From: Sciurus carolinensis
Lineage: Eukaryota > Chordata > Mammalia > Rodentia > Sciuridae
Direction of reading: 5' to 3'
Assembly (NCBI RefSeq): GCF_902686445.1
Contig: NC_062232.1
Location: 33,994,454 to 34,058,453, forward strand
Length of the DNA stretch: 64,000 nt
Shown here piece by piece: positions 10,901-21,857 of this stretch (position 1 is its first letter; each line of letters begins with the position of its first letter). Position numbers and translations under genes: made by a program. The notes beneath the pieces were generated by a model that saw nothing but the letters and a program-made list of their open reading frames with translations, was not told the origin of the DNA and did not search any database.

Positions 10901-10919
10901 CATTTATCGAATATATAGT

Positions 10920-11280
10920 TTATAAATAATAGATCTCTAACTGAAGTTTAGATTTTCTTAGTAAAAAAGTGTTAGCAGCTATTATAATAGCCAAAAACAA
11001 ACAAACCATAGTGCTACAAATCTGACAAAATTACTTGAATGTTTTGCTATCTTTAAATACATGAATATATTGTACTAAAAATTGCTGGAATCATTTTACT
11101 GAATATTACATGACTTGTATAATCATTATAGTTTTTTGCACATATTATACTCTTACATGAAAGTACTAAATATTTCCTAGCTCAGAAAAAAATATTCTAT
11201 AAGTCCACATACACTTCAGGTTAAATATATAGAAGAATAAATTAGAATAGTCAAAAATGGTATTAAAATGTAGTTTTTAA
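10920..11280. other. AT-rich, possibly L1-derived
   Basis: 'ttataatagccaaaaacaaa' is L1-like, but the stretch is too diverged for me to orient with confidence. Confidence 0.35.
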
Positions 11281-11292
11281 AGTAACAAGTTA

Positions 11293-11442
11293 CGGGGTTG
11301 GGGTTGGGGTTCAGTGGTAGAGCACTTGCCTAGCACATGGGAGGCACTGGGTTTGAGTCTCAGCCCCATATATAAATAAATAAAATAAAGGTCCGTTAAC
11401 AACTAAAATCTCCACAACCCCAGCCCAAATATTTTTAAAAAG
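11293..11442 (+). mobile_element. ID-like SINE (long-tail variant)
   Basis: TSD gtaacaagtta at 11282-11292 and 11443-11453. The body carries a duplicated 'ggggtt' head and 'aaataaataaaataaaggtc' in the tail. Confidence 0.92.
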
Positions 11443-11871
11443 GTAACAAGTTATCATTGAAATACATGGTCACAAGGTAAACTAACTTAGTGCTAATGCA
11501 TGATATGAAAATATATGGCCACTACAAGAATATACTGAGATATATCTGTCAAAATAGTAAAGATTAACCCAATGCAAATCAGAACACAAAGAAAATGAAC
11601 ACTCTCTAGAGTAGATGGATGGAAATGTAATGTGTTGTAACTCTTTTGTGAACCAATTTAGTAATCTATAAACATAGCATAAAAAAGTATTGTACCTTTG
11701 ACTTAATAAATCTGTACCCTTAAGTCAAATAGTCCAAGATAATTATCCTACATTCAGAACATTTTTATACACAAAGGTATTTATGCAGTATTATTTATAA
11801 TGATGAAAATTGTAAGCAACTTAGACATTCAAAACTTGGAGAATTAATAAATGATGAAGCCCTTAAACCAT

Positions 11872-11953
11872 TTTTTTTTTTTTTTGCAATGTATCTAGCA
11901 CTTTATTCTCCACATTTTCCTGCAAATGGCTCAAAAATAAACCTCATGTCAAT
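11872..11953 (-). mobile_element. Tiny poly(A)-tailed retroinsertion
   Basis: Flanked by TSD ccttaaaccat (11861-11871 and 11954-11964). On the minus strand it is about 68 bases of non-SINE sequence with a polyadenylation signal AATAAA (complement at 11902-11907), 16 bases before a 14-base A tail. It fits a heavily 5'-truncated mRNA 3' end or an unrecognised LINE tail. Confidence 0.75.
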
Positions 11954-11983
11954 CCTTAAACCATCTTTTAAAGTAGGGTACGG

Positions 11984-12082
11984 ATGCTGGGGAGATAGCT
12001 CAGCTGGTAGAATGCTTGCCTTGCAAGCACAAGGCCCTGAGTTCGATCCCCAGTACCGCAAAAGAAAAAAAAAATCCAAAGT
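11984..12082 (+). mobile_element. ID-like SINE
   Basis: Head 'gctggggagatagctcagct', B-box-like 'gagttcgatcc' and an A-rich tail. Flanks aaagtagggtacgg (11970-11983) and aaagtagagtatgg (12083-12096). Confidence 0.93.
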
Positions 12083-12220
12083 AAAGTAGAGTATGGCTAT
12101 ATAATAGAGTTTAATGAAGCTGTAAAATGGAATAAGGAAGATCCCTGTATGTTGCTATTAGAATATGGTGGTAACTGAGTAAAACGAAGTACAGAGAAGT
12201 TGTGTAGTAAGTTAGCTTTT

Positions 12221-12316
12221 TTTTTTTTTAACTTTCTTTTTGGTGCTGGGGATTGAACCCAGGGCCTTATGCTTGTGAGGCAAGCACTCTACCAACTAAG
12301 CTATATCCCCAGCCCA
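12221..12316 (-). mobile_element. ID-like SINE
   Basis: Perfect 13-bp TSD taagttagctttt (12208-12220 and 12317-12329). Body 'ggtgctggggattgaaccca'. Confidence 0.95.
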
Positions 12317-12504
12317 TAAGTTAGCTTTTGAGATCACAAATATATGCATATTTTCTGATACTTTTTAAAAATAAGATAATGGGAAGATTAAGAACTATAA
12401 TAAAAGTGGTTTCCTATAAGTGGAAAGCACAAAGATGGAAGGTGGTGGGTCTTTCTGAATGTATCTTGTATCATACATTTTATTTTGTTTGGTTTTGTGT
12501 AAAA

Positions 12505-12962
12505 GATAGCCCCCAGGAATTCCCACCTCCTGATATTACACCCCTTTGCCATTTTACCCAGGATGGGCTGCATGACCTATAGAATCTGGCAGAAGTGATG
12601 GTATATAATTTCCAAGATTAGGTTCTAAGAAGCAAGGTGGCTTTCTTTTAACTTTCTCTCTCTGATCTCTTGTTCTAGGGGAAACTCTTTGCCTTATTAG
12701 GTGGTTTCACATGGTGAGAATCTAAGGCCCAACAAGAGCCATGTGAGGGAGCCATCTTGGAAGCGTTATCCTCTAGCACCAATCAAACCTTGAGGTGACT
12801 ACAACCCCAGCTGACATCTTGCCCGCATTTCATGAGCCCAAAGCCACCAGCTAAGCTGCTCCCAATTCCTTACCCTCAGAAACTGTGAGATAATATCTGT
12901 TGTTATTTTAAGCTGCTAAGTTTGTTATACAACTTGATAGGTAGCAATACATCACTGATACA
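12505..12962 (+). mobile_element. MaLR-type (ERVL) LTR fragment
   Basis: Resembles mammalian MaLR/MLT1-type LTRs: 'aattcccacctcctgatatt' near the left and 'cagaaactgtgagataata' then 'aagctgctaagtttg' near the right. No internal region is attached. The family-level assignment is by eye. Confidence 0.6.
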
Positions 12963-13647
12963 TGTTAGAACAGTAAAATTGTTGTTTAATCATTTAAAAA
13001 CTGAATATAATAAAAAAGACAAAAAGGCAGTTTTTAAACATTAAAGACAAACTGAAACAAATGAGCCTAAGTATCAAGTTGGTGGCAAAACTACACAGAA
13101 AATTATTTCAAGTGACTTGCAAACAGTATTTTTACTGTATATCCCTAGTGGGCTGGATTTTAAGTACAAAATTAACTGTAAATAAATCTTAAATGGCCTT
13201 CAACAATCTAATTGTTTCTAATAATATTGGTATCATTATCCTGAAACTTTTCCATCTGTGTAGTGGAATACAGCAAATAGGTCATTATGTTAATATCATT
13301 AAGAACCAAGATTTTACACATGAGAGAAGAGAGATGCACAAAATCAAAGAAATTGACTGGAAGCCCTTTAATCTTTAGATTGGAAATGGCAGTATATATT
13401 CATAATTTATTTTTCCTTTTCTAAAAAATGACCGTCTTCATTGTGTGCACTGAAAAAACCTGAAAGAAATTATACCATAATAGCAATAAATACACAGCAT
13501 CCAGTTCGTCGTGTTTAAATATGATTTCAAACAAATACACAGCACTCCTTAGGGAAATGGCTAATTTCAATTCCGAGGCTGGATATCTGAAAGGAATATT
13601 GTATTTCAGTAGAAATTAAGGACTACAAGGTATTAAAGAACTAAGGA
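12963..13647. other. No gene recognised
   Basis: AT-rich sequence. The frame at 13193-13378 has no recognisable domain. Confidence 0.45.
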
Positions 13648-13736
13648 GGGGCTGGGGGTGTAGTTCAGTGATAGAGCACTTGCTTAGCCTGAACCTGGCC
13701 CTGGGTTTAATTTCCAGCCCAACAACAACAAAAAAG
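13648..13736 (+). mobile_element. ID-like SINE
   Basis: TSD actaagga (13640-13647 and 13737-13744). Body 'gctgggggtgtagttcagtg', tail (CAA)n. Confidence 0.9.
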
Positions 13737-13755
13737 ACTAAGGAACCAACTTTCT

Positions 13756-13963
13756 TTTTTTTTTTTTGGTACCAGGGATTGAACCTAGAGGTGCTTAACC
13801 ACTGAGCCACATCCCCAGCCCTTTTTTACATTTTATTGAGAGACAGGGTCTTGGCAATTGCTTAGGGCCTCACTAAGTTGCTGAGGCTGGTTCTGAACTC
13901 ACGATCCTCCTGCCTCAGCCTCCTGAGTCACTGAGTTTAAAGGCACGTGCCACCACGCCTGAC
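13756..13963 (-). mobile_element. Composite B1/ID SINE
   Basis: Perfect 15-bp TSD aggaaccaactttct (13741-13755 and 13964-13978). Both halves are complete. Confidence 0.96.
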
Positions 13964-14032
13964 AGGAACCAACTTTCTAAGTGGCTCTTACTGACTCAAG
14001 ACAGGACAATTTGAGCATCAAGAAACATATAA

Positions 14033-14166
14033 GGGCCAGGACTAGGGCTCAGCAATGGAGCACTTGCCTTGCACGCGTGAGGCACTGGGTTCCATCCTCA
14101 GCACCACATAAAATAAATAAATAAAATAAAGGTATTGTGTTCATCTACAACTAAAAGCATTTAAAA
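14033..14166 (+). mobile_element. ID-like SINE (long-tail variant)
   Basis: 'gggctcagcaatggagcact', 'gggttccatcctcagcacca' and the tail 'tgttcatctacaactaaaag'. Confidence 0.9.
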
Positions 14167-14439
14167 AAACATAATGTCTTCAAAATACTGTACACATTTG
14201 TACATCAGATATTTTTAAAGCTGAATGAGTTCCAAATGGTACTAAAAAATAAAACCTCACTGGTCATTTTTTGGAAGCTGCTAGGATGCCAACTAATTGT
14301 AAAATTGGCAAATAAAAGAAAAGAACCAAGCGTTTATCTTGCCTTTCCTGTGCAAACTGTATTTGAGAGCATCCAGAGTTGATGGGCAAGTTCTTCATTA
14401 TAAAAGAATTGAAGCTCAGGAAGAAGACAGAATTAGAAA

Positions 14440-14612
14440 GTCACCATTTCATGAAGAAATAGTCTGGGTTATGGAAATGCTTTATCTCTTGATCTAAGTG
14501 GTAGTTACATGGTTGTATAATATGCAAATATTCCTTAAGCTCTTCACTTGGTATTTGTGCATTTTATTGTAGATAAAGTATACCTTCATAATTTGACCTC
14601 AATTTAAAGATT
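14440..14612 (+). mobile_element. L1M 3'-end fragment, sense
   Basis: 'tctcttgatctaagtggtag' and 'tgtgcattttattgtagata' match the end of the sense L1M 3' UTR. Confidence 0.7.
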
Positions 14613-14617
14613 ATACT

Positions 14618-14708
14618 ATTTATTTATTTATTGTGGTATTGAGGGTGGAACCCAGAACCTCCTACATGCTGAGGAATTACTCTACCACTGAGCTACACCC
14701 TCGACCCT
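14618..14708 (-). mobile_element. ID-like SINE
   Basis: (TTTA)n tail side, then 'gtattgagggtggaacccag' and 'gagctacaccctcgaccc'. Confidence 0.82.
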
Positions 14709-14966
14709 GTTCCTCAGTTTATAAAACTATCCATTGTACGTTCCAGTGAGTTATGATTATGCCTTCCAGAAGTTGAACCTGGATCTAATCTAGCCTCCAC
14801 TGTAGCTACCAGCTTACAGGAAAGAAAGAGGTCAAAGGAACATGTCAAATAATACCAACAGGATACAACCAGATGAATTTAGAATAGGCGACATTCTACA
14901 GGACAAATGACATGATTTCATCAATGAATCAATGATAATAAAGAAAAGAGGAAGGGAGAAGGGAGT

Positions 14967-15365
14967 TGTCCTACCCTGGTTTGTGGTGCTGTAACAAAAT
15001 ATGATCGACTGGGTCATTTATAATGAATGGAAATTTATTTCTCACAGTTCTGGAGGCTGGGATGTCCAAGTTCAAGACACCAGCATCAAGTGAGGGTCAT
15101 TGTGCTTTGTCAGTCCATGACCAGAAGGGCAAAAGAGAGAAAAGGGCCCAAATCGTCTTTTTATAAGGAATCCATTCTGGAGTTAAAGATCTTACTCTCA
15201 TGATAATGGCAATAATTCATGATTAATAGAGTGACAAGCCCTCATGGTCTAATCATCTCACATTAGGCTTCACCTCCCAACATTGTTGTGGTGGGAATTA
15301 CGTTTCCACCATGTATTTGTTTTTGTTTTTGTTTTTGGTGGGGGGACACATTCAAACCAGAGCAG
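14967..15365 (-). mobile_element. MaLR-type LTR fragment, antisense
   Basis: 'tcacagttctggaggctgg' then 'gatgtccaagttcaagacac' and 'ggggacacattcaaaccaga' are the classic antisense MST/MLT1 LTR segments. No TSD was found. Confidence 0.72.
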
Positions 15366-15401
15366 AAGGGTTATAAATGAGAAGAGACTATAGCGCTATA
15401 G

Positions 15402-15566
15402 AGCTGGGCATGGTTGCTCAGGTCTATAGCCCCAGCTACGGTAAAGGGAGGATCATTTGAACTCATCAGTTCTTTGCTTGTTTTTTGTTACTGAGGATTG
15501 AACCCAGAGGTGCTTTACCACTGAGCTCTGTCCCCAGTCCTTTTTATTTTTTATTTTTTATTGTAT

Positions 15567-15609
<43 letters not shown>

Positions 15610-15790
15610 TTGCGGTGCTGGGGATCATTGCTTTTTTATTTTGAGACAAGGTCTCGCTAAAGTTGCTGAGGTTGCCCTTAAAGTGATCCTCCTGCCTCAG
15701 CCTCTGGAGTTGCTGGGATTATTGGCAGGTGCCACCTCACCTGGCTTGAACCATCTGGGCAACACAGTGAGACTCTGTCTTAAAAACAAT
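15402..15790 (+). mobile_element. B1-like SINE split by a composite SINE
   Basis: Left part 15402-15467 ('gagctgggcatggttgctca'). The remainder at 15746-15790 ('ctgggcaacacagtgagact') resumes after the insertion. Confidence 0.78.
15468..15745 (-). mobile_element. Composite SINE with expanded (ATT)n core
   Basis: Antisense ID half, then an (ATT)n array (15572-15610) with a stub of another ID ('tgcggtgctggggatcattg'), then the antisense B1 half. The host flank ttgaac(t)catc repeats at 15457-15467 and 15746-15755. Confidence 0.82.
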
Positions 15791-15975
15791 ACACATAGTT
15801 TAGGTCCTAATTCAAATAAACCAAATGTAAAAAGCCATTTTCCAGACAATCAGGACAATTTGAGCACAGGCTGGGAATTAGATGATATTAGTCCTAATTT
15901 TATTAGGTATGGCCACAGTATTCTGTTCTTAAAGTCTGTGTCTGTTAAATATGTAAGCATTTTTAAGTGAAATTA

Positions 15976-16074
15976 TTATTATTATTTTTTTTTTTTTTGC
16001 GGTACTGGGGATCGAACTCAGGGCCTTGTGCTTATGAGGTAAGCACTCTACCAGCTGAGCTATCTCCCCAGCCC
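15976..16074 (-). mobile_element. ID-like SINE
   Basis: 14-bp TSD tttaagtgaaatta (15962-15975 and 16075-16088). Body 'ggtactggggatcgaactca'. Confidence 0.95.
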
Positions 16075-16271
16075 TTTAAGTGAAATTATGTGTTGTGCTT
16101 TGAAATATGTTGGGAGAGCAGGAGAAACGAAGCAAGAAAGGCAAAGTAGTAATAATTGTTGATGCTGAGTGATGGATAATTTGGACTCACTAAATTCTTT
16201 CTTCATTTTTGTGTATGCTATTAAGTTATTAGGCCGTTGAGCTTTGACCCATCCTTCCAAGACTCCACTTT

Positions 16272-16355
16272 GGTGGGGGTCGGGGTAGGGGGTGAACCCT
16301 GGGCCTTGAGCATGCTAGGCAAGTGCTCCACCACTGAGCTGCATCCCCAGCCCCT
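16272..16355 (-). mobile_element. ID-like SINE
   Basis: 'gggggtgaaccctgggcctt', 'gagcatgctaggcaagtgct' and 'gagctgcatccccagcccc'. Confidence 0.85.
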
Positions 16356-17169
16356 GTGCTTTACTTTGTGACTCGGGATGGCATTGTACAAGTCACATTT
16401 CTGCTTTGCTAGTGGCTCCCTGCTAGGCTCCTGCTCTGGGGGCCATAGAGGGAGATTGCAAGGCTACAGGGGGAGGAAGGCACTTAAACCCCTTTCCGAT
16501 TTTCCTCCTTCCTGTCTACTTCCTGTTCCTCTCAGCTTCCTCCAGGAACATTTTCATCCTGCACCAGCACGGCCTTCCCTGGCTCTCCAACTGAATCCAG
16601 TTTGCAAGTTATCTAGCATTCCCAGAACCACCTCAGGGTCCTGCCTTCAGAAACATTAGCACGAGGTGAGCAGCACCCCTCCCAAGGGGTCTGAGTCTCA
16701 GTCCCATGGACCCCTTCTCTAAGTTTTTAAATTGTAATTTATTTCCATCTTCTTTGCTTTGGTCCACTACTTCCGGGGTTGGCAGTTGCTTCCTGCAGTT
16801 CCTGACTCCATGACACCTTAGAGTTCTCTTCTTGCCATTTGAGTTACTTACTTAAAATAGCATGTCTCCTGATGAGCCTCCGACTGATACATACACAGAT
16901 TTCCATCAGTCATTGGTGAGGGCTGTTTTCAGGGGGCATTAATCCCCCTGAGATTGCATTTCTGGGCTGTCATATGGGTGGCAATGCCAACTCTAACAGC
17001 GAAGTGGGTTCCAGTGGCAAGAGAAAGCCCCAGGCAAAGTTATGCAGGAACCAGCAATTGGAAGTTGGGCCAGTGTGTCCTAAATTGATAAGGGAGTGGG
17101 ACAATGCTTGCTTCGCAACCAAATGGTCGTTATAAAATATTTCTAGTTACACAAGCATTCATTATTTGT
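16356..17169. other. No gene; unassigned
   Basis: GC content is higher than the surroundings. 'cattcccagaaccacctcag' and 'gactccatgacaccttagag' look like pieces of an old mammalian repeat, but I cannot name the family. The 93-aa frame at 16378-16659 has no recognisable domain. Confidence 0.4.
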
Positions 17170-17232
17170 GCGTGTGTTTCTGGAGATTGAACCCAGGGGC
17201 ACCTTACCATTGAGCTACATCCCCATCCCCGC
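17170..17232 (-). mobile_element. Truncated ID-like SINE
   Basis: 'tctggagattgaacccaggg' then 'cattgagctacatccccatc'. Confidence 0.75.
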
Positions 17233-17234
17233 AT

Positions 17235-17518
17235 AAGTATTTCTTTGCAATTTGCTTTATTTGCTAAATAATTTGTCTTGGAAGTCATACCATATTATGA
17301 TTTGGAGATGATGCTTTTTAACTTCTGCATAATATTTCCTCATATGCATATGCCACGTTTGTCCCCACTGAAATCCTACACTATTACAAGAGCTCTATGA
17401 CTAATACCTGTGTCCCTGTGTCTTTATACTTGTTTAGGAGTATTTCTCTAGGATAGATAGATATAGAGTAGTAGAAATTCTAGGTCAGAGAAGAATGTAT
17501 ATTTTTAAAATTACATTA
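17235..17518 (-). mobile_element. L1M 3'-end fragment, antisense
   Basis: 'ttctgcataatatttcctca' and 'gagtatttctctaggataga' match antisense L1M 3' sequence. Confidence 0.55.
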
Positions 17519-18367
17519 GATGTTAAATATGTGTCCTCTGAAGCACAGTTCCAATTTCCAAGTGTGCTGGGAGAGCCCCTACGTCCTTACTTTCTATGGT
17601 CACGTTAGCCTACATTTCCCATTTGACACTTCTCTGGGCTCCTTTAGCAGCGGATCACACAGGGGAAGAGCTGTTCATCTCCAACACTCAGCAGCCCACC
17701 AAGTACCTTCTGCACTCTACTGTCCAGGGGGGCACCAGGGTAGGGTCACTGTAATCTCTCAGGAGAAACCAGTACCAGAATGAACCATCATAGAGACAAC
17801 AGTGTCCGTGATATCCAGCTGAGAGTAGCGTCTCTGAGAGACTGTTGGAGTGAACTTGATTCTGAGTGCATGTGACAACCCCTAACAACTCCTGGAAATA
17901 ATTAGTGCACTTTGTGAGGATCAGAGGTTCTTGCACGACCAGGTGGCAGGGCAATTAGGTTATTTCTAGCATTTGTTTTATGCCATTGACAGTGGACCTG
18001 GGCGCCCCTGGGAGTGGCAGCTGCAGAGTAAAACTAGACAGTCTTTTCCAGTTATACCTGGGCCTGGGATCCATGGGCCACTTTGCTATGTGAAAAAAAA
18101 AAAAAAAAAAAAAAAATTTTTTTTTTTCAACAGAGGAAACAGCAAAGGCAAAGGATCTGAGGTGTTACTGTGTTTCTTCTCATGTTAAGGAGTGCCAAGT
18201 TAGAGGCCGGTGGGGAACGACTCAGTGAGGAGGGGAAGTTGGAAATGAGATCAGAGGGACAATGATCAGGATCAGCTTTCCCAGATCACTTCCTGACTAA
18301 GGGTTGTTTTAAGCCTTTTTCAGACCAGGCTCTTTGGTGATTTAATTCCCTTAAAAACCATAGAAGG
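17519..18367. other. No gene; A24/T11 tract inside
   Basis: Unique-looking sequence apart from a run of 24 A followed directly by 11 T (18093-18127). The frames at 17520 and 17688 overlap on opposite strands and show no domain. Confidence 0.45.
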
Positions 18368-18574
18368 GTGCCAGGCACGGTGGTGCGCGCCTGTAATCTT
18401 GGTGACTCAGAAGGGTGAGGCAGGAGGATCGCAAGTTCGAGGCCAGCCTGGGCAACTTAGTGAGGCCCTAGGCAACTTAGCAAGACTCTGTCTCAAAATA
18501 AAAAATAAAAAGGGCTGTGGATGTGGCTCAGTGATTAAGCACCCCTGGGTTCAATCCCTGGTACCAAAACAAAA
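18368..18574 (+). mobile_element. Composite B1/ID SINE
   Basis: Full-length: 'gtgccaggcacggtggtgcg' head, ID half 'gatgtggctcagtgattaag', tail 'ccaaaacaaaa'. TSD catagaagg (18359-18367 and 18575-18583). Confidence 0.95.
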
Positions 18575-18583
18575 CATAGAAGG

Positions 18584-19484
18584 CCTCAGATCTTTTTGTT
18601 TCTAGACTGTTCCATGTGCTATAACCATACCCAAAGTTCTTTTCTACACACAATTTTAAAGTCCACTTTCTGTACTTATTTGCTTCCTTGCTCCTGCGTT
18701 TCTCTCCGTTTCAAATTAAAGCTAGCTACCTTGATCCTGTCTCAAACAGGTTTAGTTAGATGAGGACACCACCTCTCATGATCTGATGGTCTGCTTCAGA
18801 GCAGCGTTCCTGTGTTTAGCAGAGGGTCTTACTGGGCCTGTATGTTGAGTGGTCAAGCAGACCCTAAGCAGCAGCTCACACTATCGCAGCTCCTAGGTGA
18901 CTTGACATACTTCTATAGGTTTGGCTGGTAACCTGTAATGGGGCCAAATGGATTTAGATGGCATATTGCTCACAGGGACAACATAAGCAAGATCAGCCTG
19001 GTGTCAGCTCCCTGTGTCCCTAGTCCCACAGGATGACACCAAACCCGAAGAACCCAATGACAAACCACCCGAGTGATAGGTGGGTCATTTTGCTGTAGAG
19101 AAGCCAGTTCTAAACTGCAGCTAAGCAGTTGCAGAGTGCCACAGACGCCTGCCACTGAGCCCCCATTGGGAAATGGAGAAGGCAGAAAGGGCTTCCCTCC
19201 CTGGAACGGGGGAGCTGAATGAGAAATGGCCTTGTGGCAGTCTCCCACAAGATATGGACGAGAAACTGCCGTGCAGCAGCTCTTGCCCTTATCTCCTCTT
19301 GTTCCAGGAGCAATCACGGGGCATTCTGCCAAGACCGTCAGACTGCAGCCAAGCCTTGTTCTTGTGGCCTGTGCGAAGATGTGCAAGGTCATCAGCACGT
19401 CACCATGGAACTATTCCCCTAACATTTGGTTACACAAAGCCTTTTTCAGTTATTATTTGAGATGCAGAAACAGTCAGCTTTTTT
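18584..19484. other. No gene recognised
   Basis: Relatively GC-balanced unique-looking sequence. Several overlapping open frames at 18970-19531 on both strands have no recognisable domain and no splice context. Confidence 0.4.
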
Positions 19485-19696
19485 TTTTTTTTTTTTTTTT
19501 GGTACCAGGGATTGAACCCATGGACACTTAACCACTGAGTCACATCCCCAGCCCTTTTTATATTTTATTTAGAGACAGGATCTCACTAAGTTGCTTAAGA
19601 CCTTGCTAAGATGCTGAGGCTGGCTTTGAACTCGTGATGCTCCTGCCTCAGCCTCCAGAGCTGCTGGGATTACAGCTGTGCGTCACTGTGCCTGGC
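19485..19696 (-). mobile_element. Composite B1/ID SINE
   Basis: TSD aacagtcagctttttt (19469-19484) and aacattcagctttttt (19697-19712), one mismatch. Both halves are complete. Confidence 0.95.
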
Positions 19697-19712
19697 AACA
19701 TTCAGCTTTTTT

Positions 19713-20848
19713 AACCCTGTATCTTCAAATCTTCCTACTCTGATTTCCTTTTATTTCTACTCTTGAACCAGCCAGCTCTTGCCTGAGTGATTCCCTCCCT
19801 GGTATCACCATGCTAAGCACAGCCAAGTAGCCATCAATACACACTTAATGTTGCTTTCTATCCTCTTTTCCTAAAGTTATAGGTTCAGGAGGCACTTGGT
19901 CTGGCTTCCAATTTATCACAGGTGACATTTTAATCAAGACTTTTGCTGCTTTTTAACATGGCTCTCCATTTTTCTATCCTCCAATATCAGTTTCTCACTG
20001 CCCACTGGCTCAAATACAACAGGATTTTTGTTATTGCTCATCTTGCAGTAGGGTTTGGGAAACAGGTCAATATGGCAGCTCTCTTCCATGCAGTCATTCA
20101 GAAACCCAGGCTAACAGAGGCTCTGCTATCTTTAACCCATGGTGACCCAGGGCATCATTGGGTATAAGGTGCAGAGTCATCTCCATTGCAACAAAATAAA
20201 AGGGGAGAAAAGCAGGTAAGAGTATGCTTGGGAGTTTTATAGAAGTCAGCTGAAAGTAGCACATGAAATTTGTTTACATAAAGGAGGCTGGGAAATGTGT
20301 GCCCAGGAGAAAGAGGAAAGCATCGATCAGGTGAGCAACTAGCAATGTCTGCCACAAGTGCTATGGAATAGTGTATTGGCAGTAAGGGGGGTGAGAAATG
20401 CCTGAATTATGGATTTATATTGAAGGTAGAGGCAATCAATTCATTGGCTCCAACAATTTGGTCTGAATAATTGGAAGAATAGAGGTGCCATATACAAAGA
20501 TGGTAGACTATCGAGAATTCAGTTTTAGGTATGTGGTTGTTGAGGTGCCTGTGAACATCCATATGGAGACATTAAATAAGCAGTTGAATATACAGGTCTA
20601 TTGTTGAAAGGGAGTGATCAGGACTGAAAATGTAAATTTGGTGGCCTTCAGGATGTAGATGGTATTTAAAGCCACTGGACGCTAAATGCAAAATTTGTAT
20701 TTGATAATACTGAATTTTATTCATTCTATGAAGTACATTTTCTCACATCTTTGAAATTGGAATGCATCTGAACAACATTCAATAGAATCCCCAATTATTA
20801 TGATTGACAGTGTTTTTTTCTTCGTTAGTAGCATCTAAAGTATGATGT
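19713..20848. other. No gene; probable old repeat at 20460-20690
   Basis: The part around 'taagcagttgaatatacagg' and 'gatgtagatggtatttaaag' resembles a widely dispersed old mammalian repeat that I could not assign. The rest is unassigned. Confidence 0.4.
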
Positions 20849-21010
20849 AGCATTGGATGCCATGGTGCATGCCTGTAATCTCAGGAACTCGGGAGACTGA
20901 AGTAGGAGGATGGTGAGTTCGAAGCCAGCCTCAGCAATTTAGCAAGGCTCTAAGCAACTCAGCAAGAACTTGTCTCAAAATAAAAAATCAAAAAGGCTGA
21001 GGATGTGGCT
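20849..21010 (+). mobile_element. Composite SINE (left arm of inverted pair)
   Basis: B1 half 'gccatggtgcatgcctgtaa' through 'aataaaaaatcaaaaaggct', then only the start of the ID half ('gaggatgtggctta') before it switches to the opposite-strand SINE. Confidence 0.88.
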
Positions 21011-21012
21011 TA

Positions 21013-21132
21013 GAGTCTTATTAAGTTGCTTAGGGCCCTGCTAAATTGCTGAGGCCGGCTTTGAACTTGCCATCCTCCTGCCTCAGCCTCCCAAGTTGCT
21101 GGGATTACAGGTATGGGCCACCATTCCCAGCA
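21013..21132 (-). mobile_element. B1 half of composite SINE (right arm of inverted pair)
   Basis: Antisense B1 half 'ttgcttagggccctgctaaa' to 'gggattacaggtatgggcca'. It has no ID half of its own, so the junction with 20849-21010 lost both ID halves. Confidence 0.88.
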
Positions 21133-21162
21133 GGAGCTGTACTTTTTAGTGAATTTTACCTA

Positions 21163-21600
21163 TGTTATGGTTTGGATATGAGGTGTCCCCCAAAAGCTCC
21201 TGTTCATGCGGGAATATTCAGAGGTGAAATGATTAGATTATGAGAGCTATAACCAAATCGATCCACTCTAGTTTGAATGAGCTGACTGGGTGATAACTGT
21301 AGGCAGGTAGGGCTTGGCTAGGAGGTGGGTCACTGGGGGCATGCCCTGGAAGGGTGCATCTTTCCTGCAAAGCCCCCACCTAGCCCTCTCTCGCTTTCTC
21401 TCTTTCTCTGCTTCCTGACCCTGTCATGAGCCAAGTAGCTTTCCTCCGCTGGGCCCTTCTGCCTCACCGTGGGCCCAGAGCAATGGAGTCAGCCATCTAT
21501 GCGCTGAACCTCTGAAACCTTGAGCCCAAATAAACCTTTCTTCCTTGAAGTTGTTCTTGTCAGGTCTTTTGGTCACAGTGATGCAAAGCTGACTAAAACA
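21163..21600 (+). mobile_element. MaLR-type solo LTR
   Basis: Begins TGTTATGGTTTGGATATGAG and ends ACTAAAACA, with flanks accta (21158-21162) and acctg (21601-21605). Contains an AATAAA ('cccaaataaacctttcttcc') near the right end, as expected of an LTR R region. No internal sequence adjoins. Length is about 438 bp. Confidence 0.82.
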
Positions 21601-21819
21601 ACCTGTATTATTGTAAATATTTTATATGTCATAAAAGAGAAAAACCAAAAGAAGTTTTGAGAAAAAGAGATCTATCTTCTAAATAAGAAAAGTATATGCT
21701 CAGTGATATGCATTGAAGCATTTTTCCCTGAAATTAATATAATCACTCCAGCTTTCTTTTGATTAGAGTTAAACAAGGAGAAAGCTTCATCTCTTTATGT
21801 TTAGTCTGTCTTTATATTT

Positions 21820-21843
21820 AATGTGTGTGTGTGTGTGTGTGTT
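21820..21843. repeat. (GT)n microsatellite
   Basis: Eleven or so GT units just upstream of an ID-like SINE. Confidence 0.9.
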
Positions 21844-21857
21844 TTGTCAATGGATCT

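Larger units (their letters stand above)
11454..12490 (+). mobile_element. L1M 3'-end relic, sense
   Basis: Segments such as 'aaaggtatttatgcagtatt' followed by 'atttataatgatgaaaattg' match the sense L1M 3' region. Broken by three later insertions (11872-11953, 11984-12082, 12221-12316). Confidence 0.65.

Noticed and set aside
15485..15970. 161-codon plus-strand frame with a run of leucines
   Set aside because: It spans a composite SINE and an (ATT)n array; the leucine run is the microsatellite read in frame.
21163..21600. Considered as one LTR of a complete provirus
   Set aside because: No second LTR in the same orientation and no gag/pol-like sequence nearby. It is a solo LTR.
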